64,000 nt of DNA from contig CM026432.1 in NCBI GenBank assembly GCA_014871385.1, forward strand, positions 9,788,825 through 9,852,824, read 5' to 3'. Position numbers and translations under genes: made by a program. This document shows positions 1 to 12,524 of this stretch, one piece after another. Each line of letters starts with the position of its first letter. The first letter of the stretch is position 1. The notes below the pieces were generated by a model. The model was not told the DNA's origin and searched no databases. It saw only the letters and a program-made list of their open reading frames with translations. Source of the DNA: Ceratodon purpureus (taxonomy: Eukaryota; Streptophyta; Bryopsida; Pseudoditrichales; Ditrichaceae).

Positions 1-2547
1 GTCCATATACTAGCAAGGCCAGGGCTATTGGAAAAATCCAATGCTACCAAGTTCAAAAAATTCCACATTCGAGGTACATGTTTCAATGGCATGTTCCTCC
101 ATTGCAACCACCGTAACTCTTTTGAAACCATATCGAAGTTCCCACTTACATCACATCCATCCAATATGAGATAATGTAAGTTGGTCATCTTTGCAAAGCT
201 CTCACATTCATATTTGCGTTTTCGACTCTTTGCGAGATTCAGCGCCCTTACTTTGTTGTACCCCTGAATAATCAAAACAATAAAAACATCTTTCTTAACT
301 TTTGCAGATGCACCATTTATGAATTCTACAAGATTCTTAATAATTAATATCATTTGCATATAACAAAATTTTTAAAAATGTACAAAAACATTGTGGATAG
401 CAAGTAAAAACTTACATCATAGTTCTCTTCAACAACTTTGGCAGCTCTGTTCTCCCACAAATGGCTTCCACTCGATGTTCCAATACTTTGGCCCAATTCT
501 TGTAGTAGACCATGCATCACCAACTCTTCTTGTCCATAAGAGTTCCTAAGTGCAACTAATGACTTATCAATGAGATTTCTCAAAGTCATGTGAGGGGTCC
601 CATATCCGAAACATGATGAACATCCCTTACAACTTTTCCAAATCTCTACAACCTCTTGCTTTTCGAGGTTGCAAAATACACAGGCAATATCCACAAACAT
701 CATCTTCTCTTCAACAGAAAGACAATCATAACTCCATCTTAAAGTGGTTATCACCTTCACCTCTCCCTTTAAAGCATTCACCGCCTCAGGCCAAATGCAT
801 TCCAAATCTTCATCGCTTTTCTTATCCATCAAGCTAGAGCCCACCACTTTCAATGCTAATGGCAAACCACCACATGCTTTGCTCACATCATTGGCTACAT
901 CCTTGAATTTCGGAAGAGCTTCTTCACTACGAAATGCATACAAGTTGAAAAGCTTTGTAGCGTCGTTAGTCTCCAAGGGTGTCACTTCATGAAGAGAGAA
1001 ATTCTGAAACTCTCCACTAATAACCTTCAATACATGGCGATCCCGAGATGTAACAATGATGCAACTCCCTTGTCCAAGAAGACCAACATCTAAGATGATC
1101 TCATCAAATTGGCTCCTCTCATGGATGTCATCCAACACAATCAATGTTGAACCTTTGTGTGATAACTTGTGAAACCAATAACTATAACTGTGATCATTGC
1201 AATTCTGAACATGCAAAAGATCCCAAAGTAGTTGATTCTGCAATTTCTCCACCATACCTAAAGAACTCAAAGAACTCAAAGTTGTATTATGATCAACCGT
1301 CAAAAAACTCATGGCTTGAAACTTCTTGTGATTTACAAAATGGTTGTATATCAACTTGGCAAGAGAGGTTTTACCGACTCCACCCATCCCCACAAGGCCC
1401 AATAAACCTGTGGTATTGGTTATCATCTCCAACTTCTTGACGCATGCATGAACATGCTCTTCTACACCCACCATGCAACGATCAACTTGCAATGCCTCAT
1501 ATGAAGGTGTCAACTTGCTCAATATGGCACACACCACTTCCCGTTTCAATTCTACTTCGTCACTGAGCTCACAAAATCAGTCATTAGTACTTCATGAGTT
1601 TCATTAATACTGATTCCAACATTCAAACTTAATTAAAATGGACTGAAAATTGGATGAGGCATGCCCTGAAAGAATCGATACAAGTGATAATTTAACTCTT
1701 AATCATGTGACCGGTGTATCATGACACTCCTTACTCTACACTCCTGTATAGTACGATTTGCATGCCTGATAACAAGAATAAACTTTGGGTTTGACATGAC
1801 TCTCTTCCCAAAGAAAAACCCTCTAGCTCTGCATGCCCATGCCTCGACAACAAAAGTACAAGACTGCTGTAACGATAACTCAATAAGAAACTCAACCATA
1901 GCTAGTGATGCCAACAAAGTGGATTGCAGTTCAATCAGGTCAAGTGCAATCCCATCACGAAACAAACTTGCATTCCGAGGGGTACAAACATATCAATTAA
2001 ACTTGAAGAGAGACACTCACCCCTTGTAATCAGACGGACAATAGCAAAATCCAGTGATGCCCGCCAACTTCCGAAGAGCATCCCTCCATTTCTCTACTTG
2101 CTCTGGTGATCTCTTGGACTGATGTTTCTCGAATGCCTCTTTAAAAGGGCCATTCTCCACCCACCGCAAGTGTGCAGGCTCCACCTCGTAGTACACAGGT
2201 ATTACTGGTTTTCCGCTCCTCAACATGTCAACCAGTTCACTCAGGCAATACTTCGACTCTGCATATCCTTTCGAAACAACTGCAACATGGATCTTCGCCA
2301 CTTCCAAAGCGTCATTTATGGACCTGGAAGCAGGATCCCCCTTCCTCAAGGATGCCTTGTCCAGAAACGGATTCAACCCAGCGTCCCTAAGTGCTTCATC
2401 CAAATGGGCCACAAATCCAGCTTTCACATCAGGCCCACGGTGGTTCAGGAACACGTCATAGTCCACGCCCATGGCTGTAGAAGAAGAGCATTGCCCTCGG
2501 GGATGTTTGCAAGGCCGCCTCCATGTTTCAAGAGCCCGGTCGTCCAT
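1..2547 (-). CDS. TIR-NB-ARC-LRR immune receptor, copy A (partial, 3' part beyond the window)
   Basis: A plant intracellular TNL receptor; such proteins sense pathogen effectors and signal through TIR NADase activity. Exons on the minus strand are 2547-2021, 1562-416 and 263 to beyond position 1; each junction is GT-AG and keeps frame. Exon 1 holds the TIR domain (YDVFLNHRG start, CLSEL with the family's catalytic Glu). Exon 2 holds the NB-ARC: GMGGVGKT P-loop, LIVLDD kinase-2, TSRD RNBS-B and CGGLPLAL. The MHD motif reads MHG. Exon 3 begins the LRR part (GYNKVRALNLAKS) and is cut at the window edge, so the main LRR exon is not seen. The TIR exon differs from copy B at 3 of 176 residues; the NB-ARC exon has about a dozen substitutions and one extra codon. 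No frame break is visible, so this is probably a functional paralogue. Confidence 0.88.
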
Positions 2548-5500
2548 GGCTGCACTAGTTTCTAGTCACGATCATCTAATCGGGAGAAATGAGATCACGT
2601 ATAACCGGACTTTGGTCCCACAATTGCACTACATCAAGACTTGCACACTCCTGGCAAGTTAGACGAGGTTAACGACCTTAGACCTATGGGATATTGAAGA
2701 ACGAACATCTCCTTGACGCAGTACCCCAGTTCCAGACTGAACAGTCTAGAGGAGGTGAACATTGATACTGTAATGTCATTCAGATCCTCAATCAACAGGC
2801 TGGGTGCTCGTCCCGCTAGCGGCCTTTTCAACAGCAAACAAATACTGCAGAAATACAGACACATTTTCTATTAACCCCAACTATGAAAATGTGGAAAATG
2901 ATTCCTGATTGAAATGCAGCTCCAGAGGGTATCAGCTGAGGATATCATGGGACAGGCTGAGAACTTGTCTCCATAATCTGGCACTCACAATTCCACACTG
3001 CTCTAAGAGGCTAAAATCGTTGTCGGCTTCATAAATCAGATGACGAAAGAGCACAACCCCTGTGGCGTCCGCACTTGGACATAACGACCTGCTTCGATGG
3101 CTCCTTAGACGTGGACTACGCTGCACAAAAACCAGATAGTTTCAATAGAATGTTTACGTCACACCAGAATCCTATATCAGGACGTAAGTCTTAATGTGCA
3201 GCAATTCATACCAGAAACCTACACCGAAACGTAACAAAACGAAATTTCACTAAGAGACAAATTGGCAGAAGAAAGATTCCCTCGTGCAAGCATTCAAACT
3301 TGAAAGGCAGACTACAAGTACTATACTGAGACGAGGTCTCTACTCGTAATCGAAGGAATTTTGTCAATCAATTGCAAGAATCGTGGGTTTTCTGAAAAAT
3401 GCCATATGTGACTAGGGGTACTGTTTCCAAGGCTTTATCCTCACAAGGATACAGAGATGGTGACCCAAGTGCGATCCACCGGATCATTTCGGACCTCGCT
3501 ACAACGTACAGAGTCATTGTATTCCCAAAGTGAACGAAAACGACCTGGACCTTCGAAAAAAATTCATGGGAAAATGGAACCCTCGCCTTCTGTGTCACCA
3601 ACTAGGTGCCAACAGAGAACTCAAGCTCACCCACAAACCTTCTATTCTAAATAGCCCACAGGTCTAGAGAATCTCAACGATTCTTCTCCGAAGTTGACCG
3701 AACCTAATGAATCTGTCTTGGTGAGTTTGATGGAGAAACCACAAATGCAGCTGCGCAGAACAAGAGTACTACACCAAAAAGCAATTTGTTGCAGTCTATA
3801 TACTGTACCAGGGAGAAGGAGTCGGAGCCGAAATATCCACTAAGAAGGAAGATCGTACGACATGACAGCACATGTAGTTAACCAAGCTTATATCGTAACT
3901 GACGGGTATCCACTTCTTCCCCGAACTGTTGTTTTCATGTCGTATTTATCCATGACGACCTCCGCAGACTAGTTCTAAACTTCTCATTGAAAGTCTAACC
4001 CGGAAGGCCATCAATGCCGACTCAAGCCCCCTACGCGGAACAACCCAATTGCTTCTGATTAACCTCGAACAAATTCGACCTCAAAAGCTCACTGACAACC
4101 ATAAACCCATCACCAATCAGCAAATAAAATTACCACAAGGAGTGAGACTAACCTCCAAAAACAAATCCTCCAGAGGGATCAGCAGGCTGATTATATAAAG
4201 GTGCAAACATACACTAAGATTCGGCTTCCTTCAATCATGAAGGTCGCCACAATCCTCCATTCTTGCAAACGGACAAACTGAAACTAGTTGTCGCAATCCT
4301 TAATGTAATCTGAAAAAATGAACTCTGACACTGCCACCTCTGATATATCAATGCCACACTAAAACCTATACCGACAACCGGCCGTCCCCTATTTCCCCTG
4401 CTCCACTTTAACAAGCCCTAAACGGAGCTCAACCCCATCCTCCAACTCCCTTAGAGAGACAACCCTCTAGTGACCGGCAACCAACAAACAATAAACCTCC
4501 AGCACTCATAGCTGCTGCTTAACCAAAAGAACAATATAACAAATTCAAAATTCAAATTTAACTTTAAAAAACAACCTCCTAAAACCTCCACCACCCCCGC
4601 ATCAAAACGAGCTCATCTTGAGCTTAACCCACATCCTCCAAGACCTTCAAACCAACCACAATAACATACATCTAGGATCTTACTTCCAATGCAATAAAGC
4701 AAGTGCAGGAAACCAGACGGTCACCCAAACTTCGACCGGATCATAGTGCTGAATAAAGGCCTAGCGACTGATAATTAATATATGTTGACGTCAATTCGAT
4801 AGTCTCCCTCAACTTCCAGAACTCTATTTCTTCGCCGACTCGTAATCCCCAACTAGACAACACCCCACAAGAATCGTGAAACTACAAGCTTGTACGATGC
4901 CAGAAACGATAAACCTGATGTAACCCAAAAATACTACAATCGCACAAATTCTAACAGTTGTCGGTTTAGATTCCAGTCTCTAATATTAACACACGCAGAA
5001 ACCTCTCTAATTCCACCCACGAGCAGCCAAGCTCCTTCTTACCCCATATTCAGAGCTTAGATCTCCAAAATCCAACGAAACACTACATCAATCAGCCAAT
5101 ATGTTCAATGCCATGTTCGGATCAGGCTAAAACGACTACCGACACAAGTGAAAGTGGTCGACAAACGCACCACCACATCTTCACTACGGCTCTAGCCACA
5201 CGCTAGAACAAGACCCGAAGATGGCCACTAGAAAACCAGGTCCACCATCGAGTAACCCACACCTTCGGTTACAAATCACAAACATCAGAGAAACAGTCCA
5301 CTCACAGATCAGAGACGGATCATCAAACCAAAAACTCCACACGACAGTCCTCCTAATTGAAATCCTTGAACATCGATCAGCAAAAGGAGAAACTAACACT
5401 CACCTGAGCCACCGTTCCGATGCACCGCTGCTGCGTCGCTGGGTACCTGAATTTGCACCCTGCAAGCCGGTTCGCAACCAGTCAGGGCAAGATGCAAACC

Positions 5501-5956
5501 CTCGCTGATTCAGATCTGCAGACTTTGATGCAGGCGGAGTCCACGACAGTCGGCAAAGAGCACATCTCGATTGATATCTGTGCGATACTGAGGTGATGCA
5601 TGTGTAAATTGTCTGTAATACCTGTATGATACCGAGGCAATCAGGTTGTCAAACTAGGACGGTGGAAGTCTGTGCAGACAAACTGGTTGATCAAGTCAAG
5701 GCTGGGACACGGCGAGGGATCGTTTCCGAGTTCCTCTTTCTCAGGGACTGACTGAGCAATTATTTGAGCACTTCTGTGTTATGAGAAGCAGAATCGTTCC
5801 CTTTGTTTCAAGGAAAAGTAAACAAATGAGAAAATTCTGAGACTCCTATGCCTTGCTCAGCAGGGGTAGAGGTATTTAAAGCAGCAATAGTATGTGCTAA
5901 TTTTTAACCTTAACCATTCTCCATCTCTCTTGGATTTTTTTTCCAATTACATTAGT
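2548..5956 (-). promoter_or_regulatory. Upstream (5' flank/leader) region of TNL copy A
   Basis: About 3.4 kb upstream of the TIR exon that aligns almost base for base with the same region of copy B at 18270-21689. I recognise no protein domain in it. Short frames on both strands are broken differently in the two copies, which argues for noncoding leader, introns and promoter. By analogy with copy B, a donor-like CAG|GTGAGTG on the minus strand near 5400 and an acceptor-like TTTTTGTGCAG near 3120 could mark 5' UTR exons. Conservation stops abruptly at about 5956. Confidence 0.4.
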
Positions 5957-6904
5957 AGTCAAGCTACTTTTGACCTATGAATGGAGTAATTTAAATAAAT
6001 TCCTTGTCTGCTTTAATGCCCGCAAGTTGTACAATGCAGGTTAGGATTGCAGTGTGCACTTGTGCGGAACTGACTAAATTCCACCATTGAGTGTGGCTTG
6101 AAGTCCATGTCCTAGAGAAACGGGTAGGAGTAGGGCAAATCTTTGCCTCTATTATTATATTTGAGTGACGTTGATTTGGATTTCAAGAGGTACTTTGTGG
6201 TTTGAATTGGATCCTCAGGTTTTGAATCTAGTGCCAAAAAAATCAAAGATAAACCCAATTGAGTCGGCATCTGAGCTACGCTCATTGAGGAGAAATAAAG
6301 AGACCCACAAGTCTTCGCCTCTAATATTATGTTTGAGTTTGGCCCTCCGTGATCGGAGAGGGATCTCTTTGGAATAAATCGGGACCTTTGGCTCCAAATT
6401 TAGTTGAAAAGATAAATAAAAAAAAATCATGGGACTTTAAAACAAGGCAAGCCAAAAAAAATGGATCCAACCGAGCCTAGCATCGGAACCACATCTGTTG
6501 AAGGAATAAAGAGACTTCGCTTGTGCTCTTGGCAACAATACCAGTAGACCTGAGTAACACCTAGATTTTCAATTATATAGATGTACAATATGATATTATG
6601 ATGTTTTGAAAGATTGCAAAAACAAATTGCTAGTATTACCGCTAGAGGATGGAAAGTTGACCCCCTTATTGTCATCACAGCAGGCGCCAGAGCTACAACA
6701 CACATTCCATCAATGAAACTACTTGAAGACAATTTCAAAATACCTTGGCTTACCATCAAAAACACCTTTACAAACATAAACATTATTGCCATACAATATG
6801 CCATGTCTATTCTTCTCCACAAAAGAAGAATAGAAAACCACCAACCATCACCCGAAACATTAGATCCCCCATAGTCAAAACCCAAAATTATAGTAAAAAG
6901 ACAA
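5957..6904. other. Intergenic, no gene recognised
   Basis: AT-rich sequence just past the duplication boundary. The first 60 bases (about 5930-5990, including tttgacctatgaatggagtaa) resemble a stretch at about 52655-52730, so a short dispersed repeat is present. Reading frames of 70-150 codons occur on both strands but have no recognisable domain. Confidence 0.5.
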
Positions 6905-7150
6905 ATAAGTTTTTTTAGTAGCTGGAGCTACTTTATTCGAATTATTAGTACACGGGTGTCAAGTCTCTTGTCAACTTCTCGCAAAGAGGGCTGTTGGTTG
7001 GCACAACTCATCTACTGCCTGCGATCGCTCACTCAGCAGTACCAAGCCACTTCATCGCCCACATCCACTCAAACGAGTCCATCAGGGTTCGAACCCGGAA
7101 CAGATTAATGAGACAAACGCTCACCTCCAACCAACAATGAGCTCGTGGCT
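6905..7150 (-). mobile_element. tRNA-derived SINE-like element
   Basis: Read on the minus strand, a Pol III A-box-like stretch (ttgttggttggaggtgagcg) is followed after the usual short spacing by a perfect B box, GGTTCGAACCC, at 7086-7096. The sequence then continues to an A-run (ctactaaaaaaactta) near 6910. That order of tRNA-like head, unrelated body and A-rich tail is typical of SINEs. There is no intact cloverleaf, so it is not called a tRNA gene. The boundaries are approximate. Confidence 0.38.
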
Positions 7151-9801
7151 TGGTGTCCAAAATCGCAATCAAATGAATCTTGAGATGATAATCACTACTG
7201 TTACTTGTTACTTGTTACTGGTTACCGGTTACTTTTGTGACTAAAGTGTCTACTCTCGAAAGGAGGGAGTAGATCTTTACTTCCATACCTTTGTCCTGTG
7301 GGCATTGGATTGGGGGTGGATCGAACAGACACTCGATTCACTTCGGTCTCATCCGGAGACCGTAGTTTCTCTCTCTCTGATCTCACGAATGGTAAAGAGT
7401 TTGAATCTTATATTTTGGGTACATATATATGTACAAGTAAGGTACTAGATCCTAAGGTTATTTCTCCCCAAATACATCAAAACTTAAAAACTTACACCTT
7501 ATATTGAAAGAGTCTAATTTTAAGGATTTTCGGCAATTTTGAGGCCTTTCAACTTTTGGCCACACTGTGATGGGATGGTGGACATGCATGGATGGGTGGT
7601 AAGTTCATAAGTTGAGATTATTGCAAAAAAAATCAAGCCCAGCATGCATCCGGGCACTGACGCATTAAAAAGCGGCCACATTATTCATTGGTCAGAATTT
7701 ACAATATCATTATCAAAACTTGTCCAGTTAGTTGCAGTCAACTTTAATTATGTCTTGTAATTACAAAAAAGAACCAAATGCAATGAAACAAAGTACCTCC
7801 AATAGAGTATGATTTATTGAATCTACAATGAAAAGAGGGTCAAAAAATATTAAAAATTCTAACTGTGGCAGCCTGCCCAAAGTACCTACGACCCACTTTG
7901 GGTTTTGTGGAATTTTAGGGGTTAAGGAAATGTTTTTTATATTTTAGAACATTTGAAAAATAACGTTTATTCCAACATAACTGCCACGATACATGCTCAA
8001 TGGGGACAGCTGCATATTGTAACATGATGAGGAAACTATATTCATGAGGAAACTATATGATGAGGAAACTAATTTGCATATTGTATATTTTACTATTCCT
8101 TAATCCCTAAATGTGTGAGCCTATGATCATAGAAATAGATTCTTCATGGAAATAGACCTCATAGAACAACTTTGGAAGCTCATTTTAAATTTGCAATTGA
8201 AATGTACAATACCCACCAATAAGTGTACATTCACAACACAAATTAAAGAACATCTCTCAATCTTCAAACAATCACCATGTTCTCAAAAATGATCCAAATG
8301 GCCAACTACAAAGTGTATTGGAAAGATATTGGAGTCCTTTATACCATTGTGTGAAAGATTTCACAAAAAAATGAAAAACATGTGCTATTGTATCATTTTC
8401 CTTACGTAGTATCTACTATTCACCCTTAGCTCTTATTAGGGGCTTCCTATGTTGAGGTATGCTAGAAAGGAGAACTTTAACCATCTTTGCAGAAAGCTCT
8501 TCCAATTTCCTTTGTATAAATGCAACTTTTTTTTAGAAAAAAATATGAATTATACCTACCAAGAAGCTTAATTTTAGACTTTCATACTCTAACTAAAGTG
8601 TCACCATAAACAAGTGTAACTTCAAATGATCATATCTCCGACCTCAAATGACCAAATTTCATGAAACTTACACCAAATTGTCTAAAATGTAGTAAATTTC
8701 ATCAAAATCATCTCTTATGTACGAATCCAAGCCACATGTGTAAGGAAATTTCATTAGCAATCATTGCACTTAAAAATGTGTATGTAATTTTTTCACAAGG
8801 AACCACTTCAACGCTTATTGCGCCAACTCCATTCAATCATTTGTCAATGTGAGTTACATCTATACAAAGGGCATCAAAAGAGGTCTCTGAAGAGATAATA
8901 AGATTCTTTTTCTCAACATATCTCACCATATGAAGGCCTTCATAACAACAAAAGGTAGATACTAAAAAGTATGTTAAAATATGCTAAAGTTATTATATCA
9001 TTCTCCACTCTTCTAAGAAATTTTTCATATATTGGTATTGGTAAAGAAGATTCTACTATCTTTCTTATGTAATTTGTACTTTGCAATTTAGATTAGTTTT
9101 GAGGGCATGGTGGCCAATTGAAAATTGGAAGTATGTTATCTCTTACTGCTATGAACGTAAACTTATTGGTGGGTACTGTACATTGTAATTCAAACAAATG
9201 GTAGCAATAATTAATGATAAATGGTGTGTAAAGTAATTGTAAGATGATAAATGATATTATAGAAAGGTAATTATATCAAATCTAAATATTTTAGTATACT
9301 CCAATGTGATTCCAAAACACTTTACATTTTTCAAATCTGATCATTTCTGAATTCACAATAAATTTTCAAACTATTCGAAAAAAAACTTTCTTCAAAGAGG
9401 AATTCGTAAGCCTTGTTGTTATCCTTTATGCTTGGTCTTTGTGCATACAATTCATATGTTTACCTCCTCACACACCTGATGAAGCTACTATCACTTCTCT
9501 TTAAGAAACCATGAAGCTCCGCATTCTTTTCCGATCCTTCTACTGTGTTGCAAAGTGACATCCAAGTGATATGCTCCTATCCACAACATTTGAACTGAAT
9601 CGTTTGCCACGTCAACAACTTAATCAACCTCCATGTTTGATCCCTACATTGGCAGTTGGCACTTTCAGTCTTCCCATACTTACCTGAAACCATAACCATA
9701 ATCACTTCTCTTCCAGAAAGCATGAAACTACTACATTTTTTTTTCTGATCCTTCTACTGTGTTCCAAAGTGATGATGTCTAATCGACATGCTTTCTTTCA
9801 G
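7151..9801. other. Intergenic/possible intron, AT-rich with short repeats
   Basis: No coding exon recognised. It holds a run of ttact/ttgtt-type repeats (about 7195-7235), three imperfect copies of atgaggaaactat (8026-8072), and a pair of inverted arms at about 8190-8230 and 9155-9195. Two related stretches, at about 9505-9560 and 9722-9775 (both with gatccttctactgtgtt), lie just before the carrier exon. I looked here for the missing 5' exons of the carrier and found none. Confidence 0.5.
8190..9195. mobile_element. Possible DNA-transposon remnant with ~40-bp inverted termini
   Basis: The stretch atgtacaatacccaccaataag near 8201-8222 recurs inverted near 9160-9185 (as cttattggtgggtactgtacat). 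Similarity spans roughly 40 bases on each side and surrounds about 950 bases of AT-rich DNA with no transposase frame. A non-autonomous element is likely. No clean target duplication was identified and the exact ends are uncertain. Confidence 0.3.
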
Positions 9802-10091
9802 GCCAGGACACTTCAAAGCTTGGTCGAGGATCACATTTGTTTGCCGGAGGCTTGGCAGGGGCGGTGTTCTGGGTATCAGTATACCCAACGGACGTGATCA
9901 AGAGTGTGATTCAGGTGGATGACCACCGGAATCCCAAGTACAAGGGCACCATGGACGCATTCCGGAAGGTGTTTGCAAACGAGGGAGTGAAGGGGCTCTA
10001 CCGAGGCTTCGGCCCTGCCATGGCTCGAAGCGTTCCTGCCAATGCAGCTTGCTTCCTTGCCTATGAGTTGGTAAGAGAATCCCTTGGTTAG
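9802..10091 (+). pseudogene. Orphan last exon of a BOU-like mitochondrial carrier
   Basis: The frame encodes the C-terminal third of a mitochondrial carrier family (SLC25) protein closest to the plant carrier A BOUT DE SOUFFLE (BOU, historically called a carnitine/acylcarnitine-type carrier): QDTSKLGRGS, then FAGGLAGAVFW, the signature YPTDVIKSVIQVDD (PxDxxK), KGLYRGFGPAMARSVPANAA and a terminal ELVRESLG stop. An acceptor (ttctttcag) precedes it in the right phase. The first two carrier repeats should lie upstream, but none is recognisable for several kb on the plus strand. Either the gene has an exceptionally long intron or this is a duplicated 3' fragment. The exon has no stop or frameshift. 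Called a fragment, at moderate confidence. Confidence 0.6.
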
Positions 10092-11278
10092 ATTATTATT
10101 CACTGTTTCTCTCGAAGCTGATCTGATTCATTTTGCGGTTTCTAGATCTGATCATTCATACACCATCAGCTATGTGATTCTTTGCTGGGATTGTCATTCA
10201 GAGCAGTTTTAAGGGCATTGTTTGTTGTCTCTTCCTTGGGCCAGCACATACTTGTACAGTATCAAAAGTTTAGGAATTTTGTATCTCAATCTTGGGACTT
10301 GTAAAACAGAACCAATTTTTGATACAAGAAGGCTACCATTTATATGAGGAAAGTAATGGATCATTTATGAGGAGTACAATAAAATCTTATGAGGTGTCCA
10401 GCGACATGGTACAAGCATTACTCTGTTGAAAATGTTGATGAGCTCTTTTCTTATGATTTTCTTCCCTGTCAAAGTTTATATGTAGTGTAAAACTGGGTGA
10501 AGTGCATTTGACATATGTGTCTGAAATGTTCTAAGTATCTGAACAAAAAGATTATTTGAAATTGTGTTTAGTTGTAAGTTATTTTTTTGGATTTACAATT
10601 TAAAGACAAAGTGCATCCTGGGATATCTTTTTTGAATCTTGTCTCAAATATGTGTCAAGTGATTTCTTTTCATTAAGCAGTTGGGTATGATTACTAAGAA
10701 TTAAAAATGTAAGATTTTTTTCAATACCTTTAATTTAGAGATAATGATTATTGTAAAATTTATTTCTGCCATCTTGAATTCTTTTTCTCCATGCAAGTAG
10801 AGAATTTTTTTTAATGAATATCAACTTTTCAATTGAATATGAAATATAAAATAGATGGATTGATGACATGATGATGTACGAGTTGTCTAAAATTTTGAAG
10901 GTACGCTTTCAAATAAGAAACAAAGAGAGGTTGTATTCAAGATTTGAGTTACTAACTTATAAGAATAGTCAAGTTGCAAACCCTTCTTGTAATTCTACTC
11001 CAAATTTGGATTACTTAGTTTAATTTTATTTAGAGACAACTTCATATTCCAATGATTTCTTAAGTTTTACTTCCATATAACAACCATGAATTGAAAAGCT
11101 AAGAAAAATACCCATAAATGTACATACATTAGAAGATGTCAAAGTGCGCAACCGTGAATGCATTCGCAAGCATTAGAGAGAATTTTGCTTCATGAGTCAT
11201 TGTTTAATGAAAGAATCATGCACAAAAAAGCTTGCCTAGTGAGAATCATGCATCATAACGCTCTTCATAACCTTTCTT
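10092..11278. other. 3' flank of the carrier fragment and AT-rich intergenic DNA
   Basis: The first few hundred bases could be 3' UTR of the carrier exon. The rest is AT-rich without codon structure. Nothing else recognised. Confidence 0.5.
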
Positions 11279-12524
11279 CTCAATTGAAATTCTTGTTCTA
11301 CATTACTTACTTTTTAGGTGCTCCTCGTACACAGACACTTCTATAGAAAATAACCTATCGAGCTCCTATCAAATCATGGAATAATAAACTCCACATATGA
11401 GTTACATATAAGGTGAACACACCTATTTCCGACTTGATTGTGAAACCAACATGTATACATATTGCCTTGTTGCATATACAATACGTGTACAATATCTAAT
11501 AGTAGATATAGTGTGTACAAGATATCAATCAATTTGTAGCTTTTAAATCCGAGATTTTTTTTTTTAACAATAGTGGCGTGTTGATAGTATGGAAAGACTT
11601 TGATGGCAACAAGTACATGGTACGTTGGAAATAGGCACTTTTGCTAATCTTTTCAAGTCAAGATGTGGTAGCCATTGTGTGCCATATTTGACGGTTCAAC
11701 ATTTTTTCTAGTTTTTTTCCTTAATAATAATTCTATCAATTAGCATGGATTGTTTGAAGTTTTTCAAAAAATCTTTCCAAAAAATGGCTCATTCTTAGAA
11801 AATTGATGAACATTGTCAATATTGGAAAACTTTGCCAAGGTTCTAAATGAAAGTAATTAATGTAGTAATGATATTTAGTAAACCACTTAATGATATTTAA
11901 TAAACCACTCAATTGAAATTCTTGATCTACATTGCTTACTTTTTAGGTGTTCCTCGTACATAGACACTTCTATAGAAAATAACCTATCGAGCTCTTATCA
12001 AATTATAGAATAATAAACTCCACATATGAGTTACATATAAGGAGAACACACTTATTTCCGACTTGATTGTGAAACCAACATGTATACATATTGCCTTGTC
12101 GCATGTACAGTACGTGTACAATATCTAATAGCCGATATAGTGTGTACAAGATATCAACAAATTTGTAGTTTTTAAATTCCAGATTTTTTTATTTAACAAT
12201 GGTGGACCGGTGGTGTGTTGATAGTATGGAAAGACTTTGATGGCAACAACTACAAGGTACGTCGGAAATTGGCACTTTTGCTAATCTTTTCAAGTCAAGA
12301 TGTGGTAGCCATTGTGTGCCATATTTGACGGTTCAATAATTTTCTAGTTTTTTTTTTTCCTTAATAATTTTATCAATTAGCAAGGATTGTTTGAAGTTAT
12401 TCAAAAACTCTTTCCAAAACATGGCTCATTCTTTGAAAATTGATGAACTATATTGTCAATATTGGAAAACTTTGCCAATGTACTAAACGAAAGTAATTAA
12501 TGTAGTAATGATATGTAGTAAACA
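11279..12524. repeat. Tandem direct duplication, ~0.6-kb unit, two copies
   Basis: Unit 1 (about 11279-11884) and unit 2 (about 11908-12524) share nearly all of their sequence. Both start at ctcaattgaaattcttg, pass through cctcgtaca and acttgattgtgaaaccaaca, and end at aattaatgtagtaatgatat. They differ by point changes and small indels. No coding content is seen. Confidence 0.85.

Larger units (their letters stand above)
1..5956. repeat. Segmental duplication, copy 1 (TNL gene plus upstream DNA)
   Basis: Window position 1 aligns with 15722 and the alignment runs to about 5956/21689, ending in the shared words ccaattacattagta. Both copies have the same orientation, offset by about 15.7 kb. 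Divergence is mostly point changes and small indels, apart from one strongly diverged patch (2787-2935 against 18509-18665). The left boundary is outside the window. Confidence 0.9.

Noticed and set aside
2122-2565. 147-codon plus-strand frame opposite the TIR exon (and its twin at 17844-18287)
   Set aside because: Shadow of the conserved TIR exon; its apparent conservation simply follows from the duplication.
7084-7096. tRNA gene suggested by GGTTCGAACCC
   Set aside because: No acceptor stem or cloverleaf can be formed around it; interpreted as a SINE-like B box.
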